A stretch of DNA of 64,000 nt from a virus. How positions within the stretch are numbered: position 1 is the first letter of the stretch; every line of letters begins with the position of its first letter. The DNA is taken from positions 62,001 through 126,000 of the IMG/VR virus record IMGVR_UViG_3300027969_000044; one strand, 5' to 3'. The position numbers were made by a program, and so were the translations under genes. Positions 48,301 to 56,660 of the stretch are shown one piece after another. The notes beneath the pieces were generated by a model, which saw only the letters and a program-made list of their open reading frames with translations, had not been told where the DNA came from and searched no databases.

Positions 48301-48774
48301 AATAGAAACAAACTGCTGATACCATTCACTGTTTGTGCTGTCATTCCATGTAATTGTAGTTTCTGATAGGTTAGTACCGTTGGTATCTAACACATTATCT
48401 GTTGTATTAACCGCGGAAATCTTTAAAAATCCCTTGGCGGCAACGTTTCTTTTTGGATTATAATTGATTAGTTTAGCAAGACGTAGTATGCTTTCACGAC
48501 GCTCTGCTGTTTCTAAAAAGTTTTCTCTAGCGTTAAGATCAACACGGAAAGATAAGTTTTGACCTAGGTACGCAATAAGGTCAATAAGAGCAATATACTC
48601 ACTAGAATCAATGTAATCGTTAAAGTCTTCTGGATAATTTGCACGTAGATAATTGATCATCGTACGGCGTAGTGTTTCAAAGTCATACGACTTGAAATCC
48701 GCGTTACGGAAGCTTTGGTACAGTTTCTTCCAGTCTTCGGCGACTAAAAGTTTTGTATTTGTTGATGGTATCAT
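45334..48774 (-). CDS. gp6: Baseplate wedge subunit gp6-like
   Basis: 1,146 residues, longer than T4 gp6 (about 660). The N-terminus carries the gp6-type helical core (LVAEDWKKLYQSFRNADFKS, RTMINYLRANYPEDFNDYI, LIDLIAYLGQNLSFRVDLNA), and RRESILRLAKLINYNPKRN follows. gp6 forms the inner ring of the T4 baseplate wedge. The C-terminal part contains added domains (YKVYYRKTEYLF and a final beta region). gp25 and gp5 lie directly upstream in T4-like order. A CATAAATA box and a leader hairpin precede the start. Confidence 0.85.
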   Translation of the reverse strand: MIPSTNTKLLVAEDWKKLYQSFRNADFKSYDFETLRRTMINYLRANYPEDFNDYIDSSEYIALIDLIAYLGQNLSFRVDLNARENFLETAERRESILRLAKLINYNPKRNVAAKGFLKISAVNTTDNVLDTNGTNLSETTITWNDSTNSEWYQQFVSILNSAMPGNFTFGRPNDRAVIDGINTEQYTINSNNPDVPVFSYNKAIDGTNMPFEIVSSTFSGKSYVYEDTPRPASQFNMLFKNDSRGSGSQNTGFFVSFRQGTLKASSFDISTPTENEIVAVNVNDINDDDVWLWQLDANGTHSTKWEKVPSLTGNNVIYNSLDSSSRNIYAVISRESDQIDLNFADGNFGNLPKGAFRLFYRQSNGLNYVIKPDQMRGIQISVPYQNKIGQTHILTLTLSLQYTVSNSSGAESSADIKLKAPQTYYTQNRMITAEDYNISPLSAGTDILKVKSINRTSSGISKYYELSDVSGKYSSTNIFGTDGILYKTNTQENIEFTFTSRNEIYGVLKGDLATVVASSGLRNFYYQEWPRPDATVLGTEWNLVTKSTNQTTGYFQDSISKKAQQTGYFSGNSLQYVTAGSLVKFVASDKKDLADPTKTYPRSFYNGKIVLDSANIPGATKYIWAKVVNVIGDGANGGNGKLIDGTGPVILSNAIPTGAVPTKIIPKLVNVWSYSLETAIVNLCVSYRNFGLSFDRETRQWFIISETDVDLYSPFSLLYQADTSSQNLDSSWLIAFEWTGKSYKVYYRKTEYLFESEQETSFFFDKSQKNYDFVNSQVIKDQINVLGINSSNTSNSALGVDLAWEIDDLVVEPDGYQDPRKVKVSFYDAQNDGQLDDPDSFTAIVAPDAISADTGYKDHFVYFKLSDDGLKYMPVDPAEDTVVAYPNEDVVTEFDSSLVYYFYNSDVNVIKKWSAVTNTFELATNYLAFVGRNRLKFHYQHNSGDDRRLDPSKTNLIDIFMLTKTYDTSYRNWLVSGAGTEPTPPTSSSLEENYSPALEQIKAISDTIIFQPIKYKPLFGSNAPLSLQATFKAVRNSSYNVSDNDLKSRIFTAIQNFFAIENWDFGQPFYFSELSTYVMNSLTPDITNFVIVPKSNSSFGSLLEVSCQSNELFVNAATVDNIEIIDAITSSALGLSTPIVTTASGV

Positions 48775-48776
48775 TT

Positions 48777-48806
48777 GCTATCTAACCCTTTGATAGCGTA
48801 TTTATG
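48777..48806 (-). promoter_or_regulatory. Late-type promoter and leader hairpin before gp6
   Basis: On the - strand, CATAAATA (48799-48806) is a NATAAATA-like element. Downstream, GCTATC and GATAGC (48777-48782 and 48792-48797) form a six-bp stem whose nine-base loop shows AAAGGG, a possible ribosome site, three bases from the gp6 ATG. Confidence 0.45.
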
Positions 48807-48826
48807 GCGCAGATAAACCAGGTATA

Positions 48827-49261
48827 TTATACAGACATGCCAACATTTTTGTCAAACGTTATCTGCATATTTTCGCTGATGTCAGTACCTTTGTACTTGA
48901 GAGTTAGTTCAATTCTAAAGCCATAGTCGGCTTGTGTGATGTCTACTTGTACAGGTATTACACGGGGATCTGAGGCTAAAATACGATTTATATCTTCTGC
49001 TATTTGCTGTTTAATAGCCGGAGTTAACGGTTCAAATAATGTATCCCATATAGTTGTACCATACGTGGGATTCATCAATCTTTCACCTTTCCGTGTATTA
49101 AAATGATTCAGCAAATCTTGTTTAATTAATTCATAGTCAAATAACTTTACACTGGCTGTCTTGTCGTCAACAGTACTAAACCCCTTATAAAAGTGGCTTT
49201 GTTTTACGGTACGTTGTTCTTTACCGTCTGCTGATGTTATTTGTGTTTTTTTATAGGCCAT
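48827..49261 (-). CDS. gp25: Baseplate wedge subunit gp25-like
   Basis: 144 residues, GPW/gp25 family. FDYELIKQDLLNHFNTRKGERL followed by MNPTYGTTIWDTLFEPLT is the signature region, and DSRVIPVQVDITQADYGFRI-type strands complete the lysozyme-like fold (here ASDPRVIPVQVDI). In T4 gp25 binds gp6 and gp53 in the wedge and starts sheath assembly. Gene order (gp53, hub, gp5, gp25, gp6) agrees. Confidence 0.9.
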   Translation of the reverse strand: MAYKKTQITSADGKEQRTVKQSHFYKGFSTVDDKTASVKLFDYELIKQDLLNHFNTRKGERLMNPTYGTTIWDTLFEPLTPAIKQQIAEDINRILASDPRVIPVQVDITQADYGFRIELTLKYKGTDISENMQITFDKNVGMSV

Positions 49262-49276
49262 GACATTATTTAACCG

Positions 49277-51532
49277 TTACGCAGTCATGGTTCCGCCGCC
49301 CTTTTTAATTAGGGCAAGGGCAGTGCCCATGTCTTTTGGATGTTGATTGTACGGTGATCCTGGTAAGCTAGCCCACTCTAAATTACATTTCTTAATGGCA
49401 ACTTCAAATCGACCTGCTTTAATGTCGTCCAATGCCTTGCGGCGTTTTAACAATAAAAGACATGCTTTATCTTGATTCTCGGGACTAAAATCTGCTAGGC
49501 CCAATTGACGTTTACACTCGTCCCAGGTAGTAGTTAAGAACTGATATGCGCCTGCCGCTGTTGAAGTTAGCCCCTTTCCGTTAACTCCAGCAGTAATAGC
49601 TTTTCTAGGATGATCGGCAAAACTATCAAACTTTTTACCAGTAAACATTGTTTTGTATCCGTCGGGCCCAGCGGTGCCTTCGCAATTACGAATCATCCAT
49701 AAAAACGCCGAAATATTATCTTGGGCAACATCTCCTGTCTTAGCAGGCGGTGTGCCACTTGTAGCAGGCGGTACTTTATATTGTGTTGTTGTTTTAGCTT
49801 CTTGACTAATAACTGGACTTGTCTTAGATGACGGTGCCGGAGTAAATGCTGGCGCAGATGAGTACTTAACTTCTTTAGTTTCTTCATTTCGTTTTACTTC
49901 TGATAGAGAATTAATTGTACCTAAGTCGGTAGCAGATTTGCTAAATTTTTCTTTGTTTAGATTTTCGTGTTGGTCCCATGGTTCAAATGTAGGAACACGT
50001 TTTAGTATACTAATTAAATCTTCTGCTTTGTAAAACTTACCATCGCTCCAGCCGTTTTCTTTATCTCTATTAGGAAGTGTAAATTGTTGTAACGGATTTA
50101 CTACACTTGCTAAATCCGGAAGTTCTGCTTCAGTTGAAGCGGTTGCCGCAGTTGCGGCTGGACCATTCATATCAATAGTACCAGCAGTTTCAATATGATG
50201 ACTCGATGTAATATTTGATGACCCTTCGGTTGCTGTAACTTTCCAATCAGTAGCACTTATCAGATTCATGTCAGTATCTGTTTGTATAAACATGCTAGTA
50301 GCAGATTTAATATTCAAGTCTGCGTCAGATTGTATAAACATACTAGAATCTGATTTGATGTTAAAATTACTGTTAGATCTAAAGTAACTACTATCGCTAG
50401 AAGTAACATGTAACTCGCCGGCAGTACTCATTGTTATATTATCTGTTACATTTATGTCAAGTGTACTGCCAATTGTAATAGCGCCCTTGTCATTGACATT
50501 TAGATAGTATCCGCCTTTAACATCTTGATGGAAGTCGCCGCCGGCAAAAAAGTTAATATTTCTCTGAGCTTCAATGTTTACATCACGCTCTGCTCTAAAA
50601 TTAAAATCTGCTTCTGTGTGTATACTAACGCTGTCATTAGCATACATATCAATTTTTCCATCGCTCGATAATTCAATCCAAGCAGTTCCTCTACTGTTAG
50701 CAATATAAACTAAATCCTGGCTGTTATGTAAAAGTATCTGATGTCCAGTCCGTGTTCTAATACGTACTAATTCATTTTCTCCTTTTTCATCGCCGTCATC
50801 CATTACAAATGTTGTGCCGCCTAGTCGACTTACAGGAGTCTGTATACCTTCTGTATTAGGTAAAGTAACTTTTTTACCTTTTGGATCTAAGGGACCGGGC
50901 GTACTAATACCAAAGACTCCACTTGGGATTTCTCTACGTGCGCTACTAGAAGTAACTCCACGAACAGTATCTAACAATAATCCCTGCGCTAACAATCGGT
51001 CGGCAAAAGGATGTATTGGTTTATTGTAAGTGTTTACGTTAGGATTATCAGGTGTTCTAGATTTTTTATGAAATTCACCAGTGGGCAAATTCTTTGTACC
51101 ATATTTCTTTTCTTGTTCGGGAGTTATTTCAACGTTCTGTGTGGACGCAAGACCCGGTGTCATAAAATTTTGATAACGATCTTGAACACACCCAAACCAA
51201 TAACCTTGATTAGGGTCGCCGTCAAGAAAAATAACCATAACAGTACTTCCAATGTCGGGCGGTACCATCCAGAATCCGTAACTTTTTTGTACATCATTAA
51301 AGCTCGCGGAATTTGTACCTTCGTAGCGAACCGAAGTGTTTCCAGCGAACGGACTTAGGTAGTTTACAACATGGGTTTGCTCTGTTTGATTAAAAGTGGC
51401 TCCTGTCTTTTTAAGCAAGGCAACTTCTAACGCACCCATATAACTAGGGTCTAAGTGGTTAGTAATAATTCCTAAGAACGGCCCCGGAGACGGTAATTCC
51501 GAACTTGACGGACCTCTTGTTAACTCTGCCAT
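49277..51532 (-). CDS. gp5: gp5-like baseplate spike with C-terminal lambda R-type muramidase
   Basis: 751 residues. The N-terminal part has the OB-fold region (PFLGIITNHLDPSYMGALEV, MVPPDIGSTVMVIFLDGDPN) and GYWFGCV. Residues about 270-450 are repeated short strands (DVNIEAQRNINF, NFNIKSDSSMFI, DLNIKSATSMFI), the beta-helical spike. The C-terminal 150 residues match the lambda endolysin R family: MIRNCEGTAGPDGYKTMFTG with the catalytic Glu, FADHPRKA, AAGAYQFLTTTWDECKRQLG and QDKACLLLLKRRKALD. In T4 the muramidase sits in the middle. Here it is at the end, a different fusion. It cuts peptidoglycan during injection. Confidence 0.88.
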   Translation of the reverse strand: MAELTRGPSSSELPSPGPFLGIITNHLDPSYMGALEVALLKKTGATFNQTEQTHVVNYLSPFAGNTSVRYEGTNSASFNDVQKSYGFWMVPPDIGSTVMVIFLDGDPNQGYWFGCVQDRYQNFMTPGLASTQNVEITPEQEKKYGTKNLPTGEFHKKSRTPDNPNVNTYNKPIHPFADRLLAQGLLLDTVRGVTSSSARREIPSGVFGISTPGPLDPKGKKVTLPNTEGIQTPVSRLGGTTFVMDDGDEKGENELVRIRTRTGHQILLHNSQDLVYIANSRGTAWIELSSDGKIDMYANDSVSIHTEADFNFRAERDVNIEAQRNINFFAGGDFHQDVKGGYYLNVNDKGAITIGSTLDINVTDNITMSTAGELHVTSSDSSYFRSNSNFNIKSDSSMFIQSDADLNIKSATSMFIQTDTDMNLISATDWKVTATEGSSNITSSHHIETAGTIDMNGPAATAATASTEAELPDLASVVNPLQQFTLPNRDKENGWSDGKFYKAEDLISILKRVPTFEPWDQHENLNKEKFSKSATDLGTINSLSEVKRNEETKEVKYSSAPAFTPAPSSKTSPVISQEAKTTTQYKVPPATSGTPPAKTGDVAQDNISAFLWMIRNCEGTAGPDGYKTMFTGKKFDSFADHPRKAITAGVNGKGLTSTAAGAYQFLTTTWDECKRQLGLADFSPENQDKACLLLLKRRKALDDIKAGRFEVAIKKCNLEWASLPGSPYNQHPKDMGTALALIKKGGGTMTA

Positions 51533-51534
51533 TT

Positions 51535-54500
51535 TTAAGCTTCACTCCGATTTGATGCCACTAATTTATCTAGTGGGCTTTGAACTTTTGACGCTACACT
51601 TCCAAATTTAGAAGTAACCGATTTACCTAAGTCAGTAACCGAGTCAACTCCAAATCCTGCTATAGCATTTCCGCCTGTTAAACTTGTTAAGTTACTTAAT
51701 CCCGACTCAACTGACCCGGCAGATAACCCGGTAGCACTTGCCATCATTGATTTAGCAGAGCCTAATTTGCCTGCTAATGCTGTAGCATTTAATGAATTTA
51801 ACGACGGTAGACCGTCAGTTGATAAGTTAATATCGGCCGCCGATAGACTAGGAAGGCCGCCGGCAATTCGAGCAGAATTAATCTTACTCAATGCGTCCGG
51901 AGATATCTTTTTAATATCAGGTAACTCCGGAGCAGAAGCAATTAATTCTTTTGCAGTAGCTGGAATATTTTTTAAACTATCAGATGACAAGTTAGCAAGA
52001 GATACTCCCGACTTTGTCACAGCATCCATGTCTACATCAGACGGAACATCTTTTGCCAAATCGCCCAATTGACTAGTGGCCTTGCTTTGTAATTTTCCGC
52101 CCAGGCCGGCAAGTTGAGAAGGATTTACTCCTAAATTCTGTGCCAACGCCGTAGGATCAGTTGGCAAGCCGCCGGCTAATCCTTTTACTTTATCACCTAT
52201 ACCACTTACAAGACCGGCTGCTGACCCACCTATTGATTTTACAGCAGACAACGCAGACGAGCCGGCATTAGAAGCTAATGATGTTAGATTAGAAATATTT
52301 CCAGTTGCAGCCCCCGCAACATCTGAACTTAATGTTGCGTTGGTTAATTGTGATGCGCTAGCAGACGCTTGATCAGCAACATTGGCTGTTAGGTCAGTTG
52401 CGGCAGATTTAGAATTTAATGCGCTACCTGCTATTTTTCCTGCTGATCCTAGTAAGGCGGCAGTACCAAGTCCAATATTAGCAACACCATTTAGTGTGCC
52501 TGCGCTAGCTCTAACAGCGTTAGATATTCCATAAAAATTAATATTACCTCCGGGCAATCCTACTTGTTTAGCAATGCCCGATAAATCTCCAGCAATATTA
52601 CTTGCGCCAGCAACAGCTCCTAATAAAGTACTACCACCTGTTTTAAGAGCTCCCGCAAAATCGCTCAAGTTTCCTGGAAGACCAATACTCGGCAAACCTC
52701 TTGATAATAATTTAGTCACATCAAACGTACTAGGACGAACTCCTGCTTTATCGACTGTAGCTGGAGCAGAATCGGCAACAACTTGTGCTCCAGATTTTGG
52801 CTTGGTAATTAATTCAACTGGGTCTTCTGGTTTAACTCCGTCGTCGGTAATTTGTCCAGGAACTCGAATCAAACTTAAATTTTGTTTAAACTGGCCTTCT
52901 TTAAAATTAGATTTTACAGTTGTTACTTGATAAATGCCGCCATACGATACAAAGTTTTTACTAAACGAGACTAGCCCGGTTTCTGGATCAATGTCGTTTG
53001 GATTTCTAAAGTTAACTCTAATTAATACTTGACCAGCTTGATGATCAGCCGTACCATCTGTTGTTAATCCTTCTTCAGCTTTTGTCGGTAATTGATTTCC
53101 AATTCCGCCCATCACAAGATAAAAAGGATCTCCAACTATTTCCATTTCAGCTGTTGCTTGGTCAACACTTTCAAGAATTGCGTTATGGGCAAATTCAGCA
53201 AACTTATAATAAGGATCTGTCCTAGGTGCGCCAGCACGACCACCTTTAGTTTGATCTTGGTCAGACGGTCTTGAATATACTGACGGAAGTGTACTTTTAC
53301 TATTGTCTTTTGTATCGCTAGCCGTGACAGTAACTTTTGTAGTTCCGTTTGGCCCCATAGCATTTGCCTGTTCAAGACTAGACTCGTTACCTGCTTTAGG
53401 AGGCATAGCTTGAAAATATAAACTATTAAACTGTAACCTAAAACTTAAAATATCTAAGTTTTTTCCTGTATAGATATAGTTGTATACACGCTTAACAATT
53501 GGCATAAGATCTTCCGGATCATGAGCAACACCTTTTTGTAACGGCAGTTTTGTAAAATGTACTTTGTGTGGAATTATAACGTATTGATATGTGTTTAACG
53601 GAAGGCCAGTAATATCATCAAGTTCAGATTTAGGAATAACATTAATCTGTATCAAGAAGTAATCAATCATTCCGTGTTCATCTTTTGCAGCGCCAATATC
53701 TTTCATGATATTTTCAAGATATAAACTATCTCGAATTACCGCTGTAACAATTTCACTAATTTTAGAACCTTGACTAAACTGTATAACACCACCTTGCGGT
53801 TCATATTTCATTCCTTGGCTTTGCGGCGTTGGAGATGTTTTTTCAGACGTAGAATCTGTAGCATTAGCTTGAGCATCTGCCGCTTTAGATTCGCCAGGTT
53901 TGCCTTTCTTTTCAATTGGCACCATTTTTAAAACAGAATTATTTGTTAGATAAGGAGCCATCTTGGCTTTTGATAAAACATTATCTGCTGTCTTTGATAG
54001 TTCTAATTTTTCTCCGTTAGCCGCCGAGTCAGGAAAAACAATTTCATAGCTATCGTGATTGCCTGATTTACCTTCCTTCTTTTCATTAACTGCTCGATCA
54101 ACAACTGTTTTGTTAACGCTTAAAAAGAAAGATCTTAAAACTTCTCCAACAGTACTACCTGTCATTTTAATATCAGTTAAAATCTTATCAGGCTCAGCAA
54201 ATGCCATATCTCCGTTAGGAACACCCTGACAAACATACTTTGTGCCTTGCTCAGTTACTGTAATTTCTACACCAGTAAAATTAAAAACAAAATAGCGACT
54301 ACTATTCTCAATTACTTTAGGAGTAGGCAAATCGTCGTCATCTGGGTAGCCATAGAATTCGATCTTTAATAAAAACGATGCCTGGGCATAGCTTTCAAAC
54401 CCGGCGGCGACAGCTGCCACGTGAAGTGCTTCTAGAAATCCGTTAAGACTTAGTGGTTCAAATACTTCAAATCTAATATTAGTAGCAACTGATGTTCCTT

Positions 54501-54852
54501 GTTTTTCTCCAGGAGCAATAACACACTCAAACTCAAGATTATCAAGGAACATGTCAAATCGACCGGGACTTTCTTTATTAAATCCTTCTACTAGTGTTTT
54601 AGCATCAAGTTTTGAAGATCCAGAATCTGGCCCTGCTACAACTCCCTTAGCGGCATTGACATTAAAGCCTTTATCTTTTCCCCCAGATTTTAAAATTACA
54701 TAATCTAAACTACTCTTTCTATAGCTTTCTGGATTTTTAAGAGCATCCCTATCTAAACAGGCAAGAGTGAACATAGGAGTATAAGACCTATAGTCGTTTA
54801 GCACATTATATTTTGCGCCGGGGATTGACTTCTTCTTGTCTAATTCTAACAT
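51535..54852 (-). CDS. Large hub-associated baseplate protein (gp27-position candidate)
   Basis: 1,105 residues between gp53 and gp5, where T4-like phages place hub proteins. N-terminal 750 residues are mostly globular, with strands and TVLxFFLSVNKT-like segments (here GEVLRSFFLSVNKT) and FRLQFNSLYFQAM. The last 350 residues are Ala/Ser/Gly/Leu-rich helical repeats (LLGSAGKIAGSAL, LVSGIGDKVKGLAG, SAKSMMASATGLS) that could form amphipathic helices or a membrane-contacting rod. T4 gp27 is only about 390 residues, so homology is uncertain. The position and translational closeness to gp5 and gp53 support a hub role. Confidence 0.55.
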   Translation of the reverse strand: MLELDKKKSIPGAKYNVLNDYRSYTPMFTLACLDRDALKNPESYRKSSLDYVILKSGGKDKGFNVNAAKGVVAGPDSGSSKLDAKTLVEGFNKESPGRFDMFLDNLEFECVIAPGEKQGTSVATNIRFEVFEPLSLNGFLEALHVAAVAAGFESYAQASFLLKIEFYGYPDDDDLPTPKVIENSSRYFVFNFTGVEITVTEQGTKYVCQGVPNGDMAFAEPDKILTDIKMTGSTVGEVLRSFFLSVNKTVVDRAVNEKKEGKSGNHDSYEIVFPDSAANGEKLELSKTADNVLSKAKMAPYLTNNSVLKMVPIEKKGKPGESKAADAQANATDSTSEKTSPTPQSQGMKYEPQGGVIQFSQGSKISEIVTAVIRDSLYLENIMKDIGAAKDEHGMIDYFLIQINVIPKSELDDITGLPLNTYQYVIIPHKVHFTKLPLQKGVAHDPEDLMPIVKRVYNYIYTGKNLDILSFRLQFNSLYFQAMPPKAGNESSLEQANAMGPNGTTKVTVTASDTKDNSKSTLPSVYSRPSDQDQTKGGRAGAPRTDPYYKFAEFAHNAILESVDQATAEMEIVGDPFYLVMGGIGNQLPTKAEEGLTTDGTADHQAGQVLIRVNFRNPNDIDPETGLVSFSKNFVSYGGIYQVTTVKSNFKEGQFKQNLSLIRVPGQITDDGVKPEDPVELITKPKSGAQVVADSAPATVDKAGVRPSTFDVTKLLSRGLPSIGLPGNLSDFAGALKTGGSTLLGAVAGASNIAGDLSGIAKQVGLPGGNINFYGISNAVRASAGTLNGVANIGLGTAALLGSAGKIAGSALNSKSAATDLTANVADQASASASQLTNATLSSDVAGAATGNISNLTSLASNAGSSALSAVKSIGGSAAGLVSGIGDKVKGLAGGLPTDPTALAQNLGVNPSQLAGLGGKLQSKATSQLGDLAKDVPSDVDMDAVTKSGVSLANLSSDSLKNIPATAKELIASAPELPDIKKISPDALSKINSARIAGGLPSLSAADINLSTDGLPSLNSLNATALAGKLGSAKSMMASATGLSAGSVESGLSNLTSLTGGNAIAGFGVDSVTDLGKSVTSKFGSVASKVQSPLDKLVASNRSEA

Positions 54853-54853
54853 A

Positions 54854-55150
54854 TTAACCTATCGAGTCTCTAATAGTTTCTAGTGTGGGGAGATAAATTG
54901 TTCGACCGGGTACAAGATCATATACTGGGTCTTTGATAAGATCTTTGTTTCGAACAGCAAACACCCACCAATAACTAACATCTCCATATAAATCAAAAGA
55001 TAATAAATCAGGCCTGTGCATGTAGGCGCTTGTTATAGTCCAAGAAACATCGTCTGCTTTTTGAGCAATGTTTCTAAAAGTCATTACGTCAAGATACAAT
55101 CCATTGTCTGGAGTTTTTGCGTAAGGGCTGTTTGATGAGTATATTGTCAT
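54854..55150 (-). CDS. gp53: Baseplate wedge subunit gp53-like
   Basis: 98 residues. SFDLYGDVSYWWVFAVRNKD and DPVYDLVPGRTIYLPT are the gp53-type core. The N-terminal half (MTFRNIAQKADDVSWTITSA) is shared with T4-like phages of aquatic bacteria. T4 gp53 (about 196 residues) is longer; the shorter form is typical outside the T-evens. gp53 stabilises the wedge with gp25 and gp6. Confidence 0.82.
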   Translation of the reverse strand: MTIYSSNSPYAKTPDNGLYLDVMTFRNIAQKADDVSWTITSAYMHRPDLLSFDLYGDVSYWWVFAVRNKDLIKDPVYDLVPGRTIYLPTLETIRDSIG

Positions 55151-56548
55151 TTATAGATATCCTTTGCCTCGTTGTTTTCCATTGAGCCAATCATTAACTC
55201 CGGCTTCTTGCATTTCTGCTCTGCTGTACATCGGATTAAGAGTTAAAGTAATTGTACTAAGAACAGGAACAATGTTATTGCCAAACATAGTACTCTTTTT
55301 TCCTACAGCAATGTAATCAACACTGTCTGGTAGATCGTGTCTAAAACTAGCAACTGCTACAGGAACGTTTCTTAACATGTAGTCTCCATATGCCTCAAGT
55401 CGACACACAGGCGGTGGTGCTCCCGAGTCTTTATCAGGACCAAATCTCATTTTAGTTAACGATCTCAATAAGTGAATAATTCCCAGTAACACTACTCCGT
55501 CTTCTTCTTTTTGTACAGTAAATTTAGCAGTTAAATTAATTGCGCCGATGGCACTATTTTTATAAAAGAACTGAGTATAGTTACTATGTAAAGTATTTAG
55601 GGGACTATATGAAGCAGAGTGATCAAAAGAAATAGTTGGAGTGTATGGAAATATTATTCCGCCAAATTGTCTTAATACACTTGAAGGGTCAGTGTTACTT
55701 GTTAAGTAGGCTTTAGGAACACGTAAAATTGCTCTTAAATCTTTGGCATCTTTCCATTCAGCTTTTGCGCCTCCGCCACCGCCTTTACTGACCAAAGAAG
55801 AATCAACTTTGCCTGTAGGAGTTCCGTTAGCAGATTCGTCAGCCGCGGCTCTTTCTGCGGCAGCACGTTGAGCGCCTTCTAAGTCTCCAAACTCAGTATC
55901 AACAGGAATATCTCCGGCATTGCCACTATAGTCTTTTTGGCCGGCATTTTCATTAGTAGGTGCTTCCTCTGCTTTGATTGCCGGAATGCCTGATCCATCA
56001 TCAAGCGTAGTAGTACCGTCGGCGTTGTCTGTTTCACTAGATCCGTCACTGTAATATCTTGTTGTTTGTCCGTTGGTAATTTCTACACTAGTAACACGCC
56101 GTGTGGTATCAGCTTGACTAGTGTCCGGTGTTGTAGAGGCGGCGTTTTCTACGTTTGACTTCGATTCACCATCAGCAGTGCTTTGGTCTGGATTGGCGGC
56201 TCTATATTGGATAGACTCTTGTAAGGCTTCTTGACTCTTTTCAACAGAAAACTCAGCATTGGCTACTTTCTCTTGAGCGCCAGGAATTTGTACTTCTTCT
56301 AATTGTTGGATTTCTCTTCGGAGAGAAGCCATTTCAGTACTCAGTGCTTGAAGTTGGTCAGGTGTTTTTGTGGGGTCGTTTAAGGCAGCGTTAAATGCCG
56401 CTTCAGCTGAGTTAAGATCAACATTGGCTTCACGCAACTCACTTTGGTATATTCGTAAAGATGTTTGCTTGTCCGCAAGCCATTCTTTAGCTGAGTCAAC
56501 ACTCGCCTGATATGATTCTACATCGCCCTTTTGTCTGTATTCTGCCAT
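55151..56548 (-). CDS. Tube-cap/baseplate-associated protein (gp48/gp54-like candidate)
   Basis: 465 residues. Residues about 15-115 are a long coiled coil (charged Leu/Gln/Glu helix). Residues 120-260 are an Asp/Thr/Ser/Ala-rich linker. The C-terminal 190 residues form a conserved beta-rich domain (FGGIIFPYTPTISFDHSASY, SPLNTLHSNYTQFFYKNSA, GIIHLLRSLTKMRFG, CRLEAYGDYMLRNVPVAV) that is recurrent in T4-like phages of aquatic bacteria and is usually placed with gp48/gp54 tube-cap functions. The specific T4 number is not secure. It is the first gene of the long - strand block and has its own promoter. Confidence 0.55.
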   Translation of the reverse strand: MAEYRQKGDVESYQASVDSAKEWLADKQTSLRIYQSELREANVDLNSAEAAFNAALNDPTKTPDQLQALSTEMASLRREIQQLEEVQIPGAQEKVANAEFSVEKSQEALQESIQYRAANPDQSTADGESKSNVENAASTTPDTSQADTTRRVTSVEITNGQTTRYYSDGSSETDNADGTTTLDDGSGIPAIKAEEAPTNENAGQKDYSGNAGDIPVDTEFGDLEGAQRAAAERAAADESANGTPTGKVDSSLVSKGGGGGAKAEWKDAKDLRAILRVPKAYLTSNTDPSSVLRQFGGIIFPYTPTISFDHSASYSPLNTLHSNYTQFFYKNSAIGAINLTAKFTVQKEEDGVVLLGIIHLLRSLTKMRFGPDKDSGAPPPVCRLEAYGDYMLRNVPVAVASFRHDLPDSVDYIAVGKKSTMFGNNIVPVLSTITLTLNPMYSRAEMQEAGVNDWLNGKQRGKGYL

Positions 56549-56595
56549 AATCGTTTGATCCTCTATACCTTATTTAACCAGGTAAATAATGTGCC

Positions 56596-56624
56596 AATAT
56601 AATGGTTGACTTAGTACTTGACAA
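56596..56624 (-). promoter_or_regulatory. Predicted sigma70 promoter for the baseplate block
   Basis: Read on the - strand, TTGTCA (56619-56624) and TATATT (56596-56601) are 17 bases apart, five of six matches each. It drives the gene starting at 56548 and overlaps the divergent promoter of gp55. Confidence 0.5.
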
Positions 56625-56635
56625 AGTGTTACACT
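56606..56635 (+). promoter_or_regulatory. Predicted sigma70 promoter for gp55
   Basis: TTGACT (56606-56611) and TACACT (56630-56635) with an 18-base spacer. It is followed by a strong AAGGAGG ribosome site at 56644-56650, ten bases before the gp55 ATG. A second TTGACA at 56618 lies inside it and is part of the overlapping divergent promoter pair. Confidence 0.42.
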
Positions 56636-56660
56636 TAGTAATTAAGGAGGCCGCAACAAG

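Noticed and set aside
55148-55155. TATAAATG on the - strand as a late promoter
   Set aside because: It contains the gp53 start codon, so no leader would remain, and the last base does not match.
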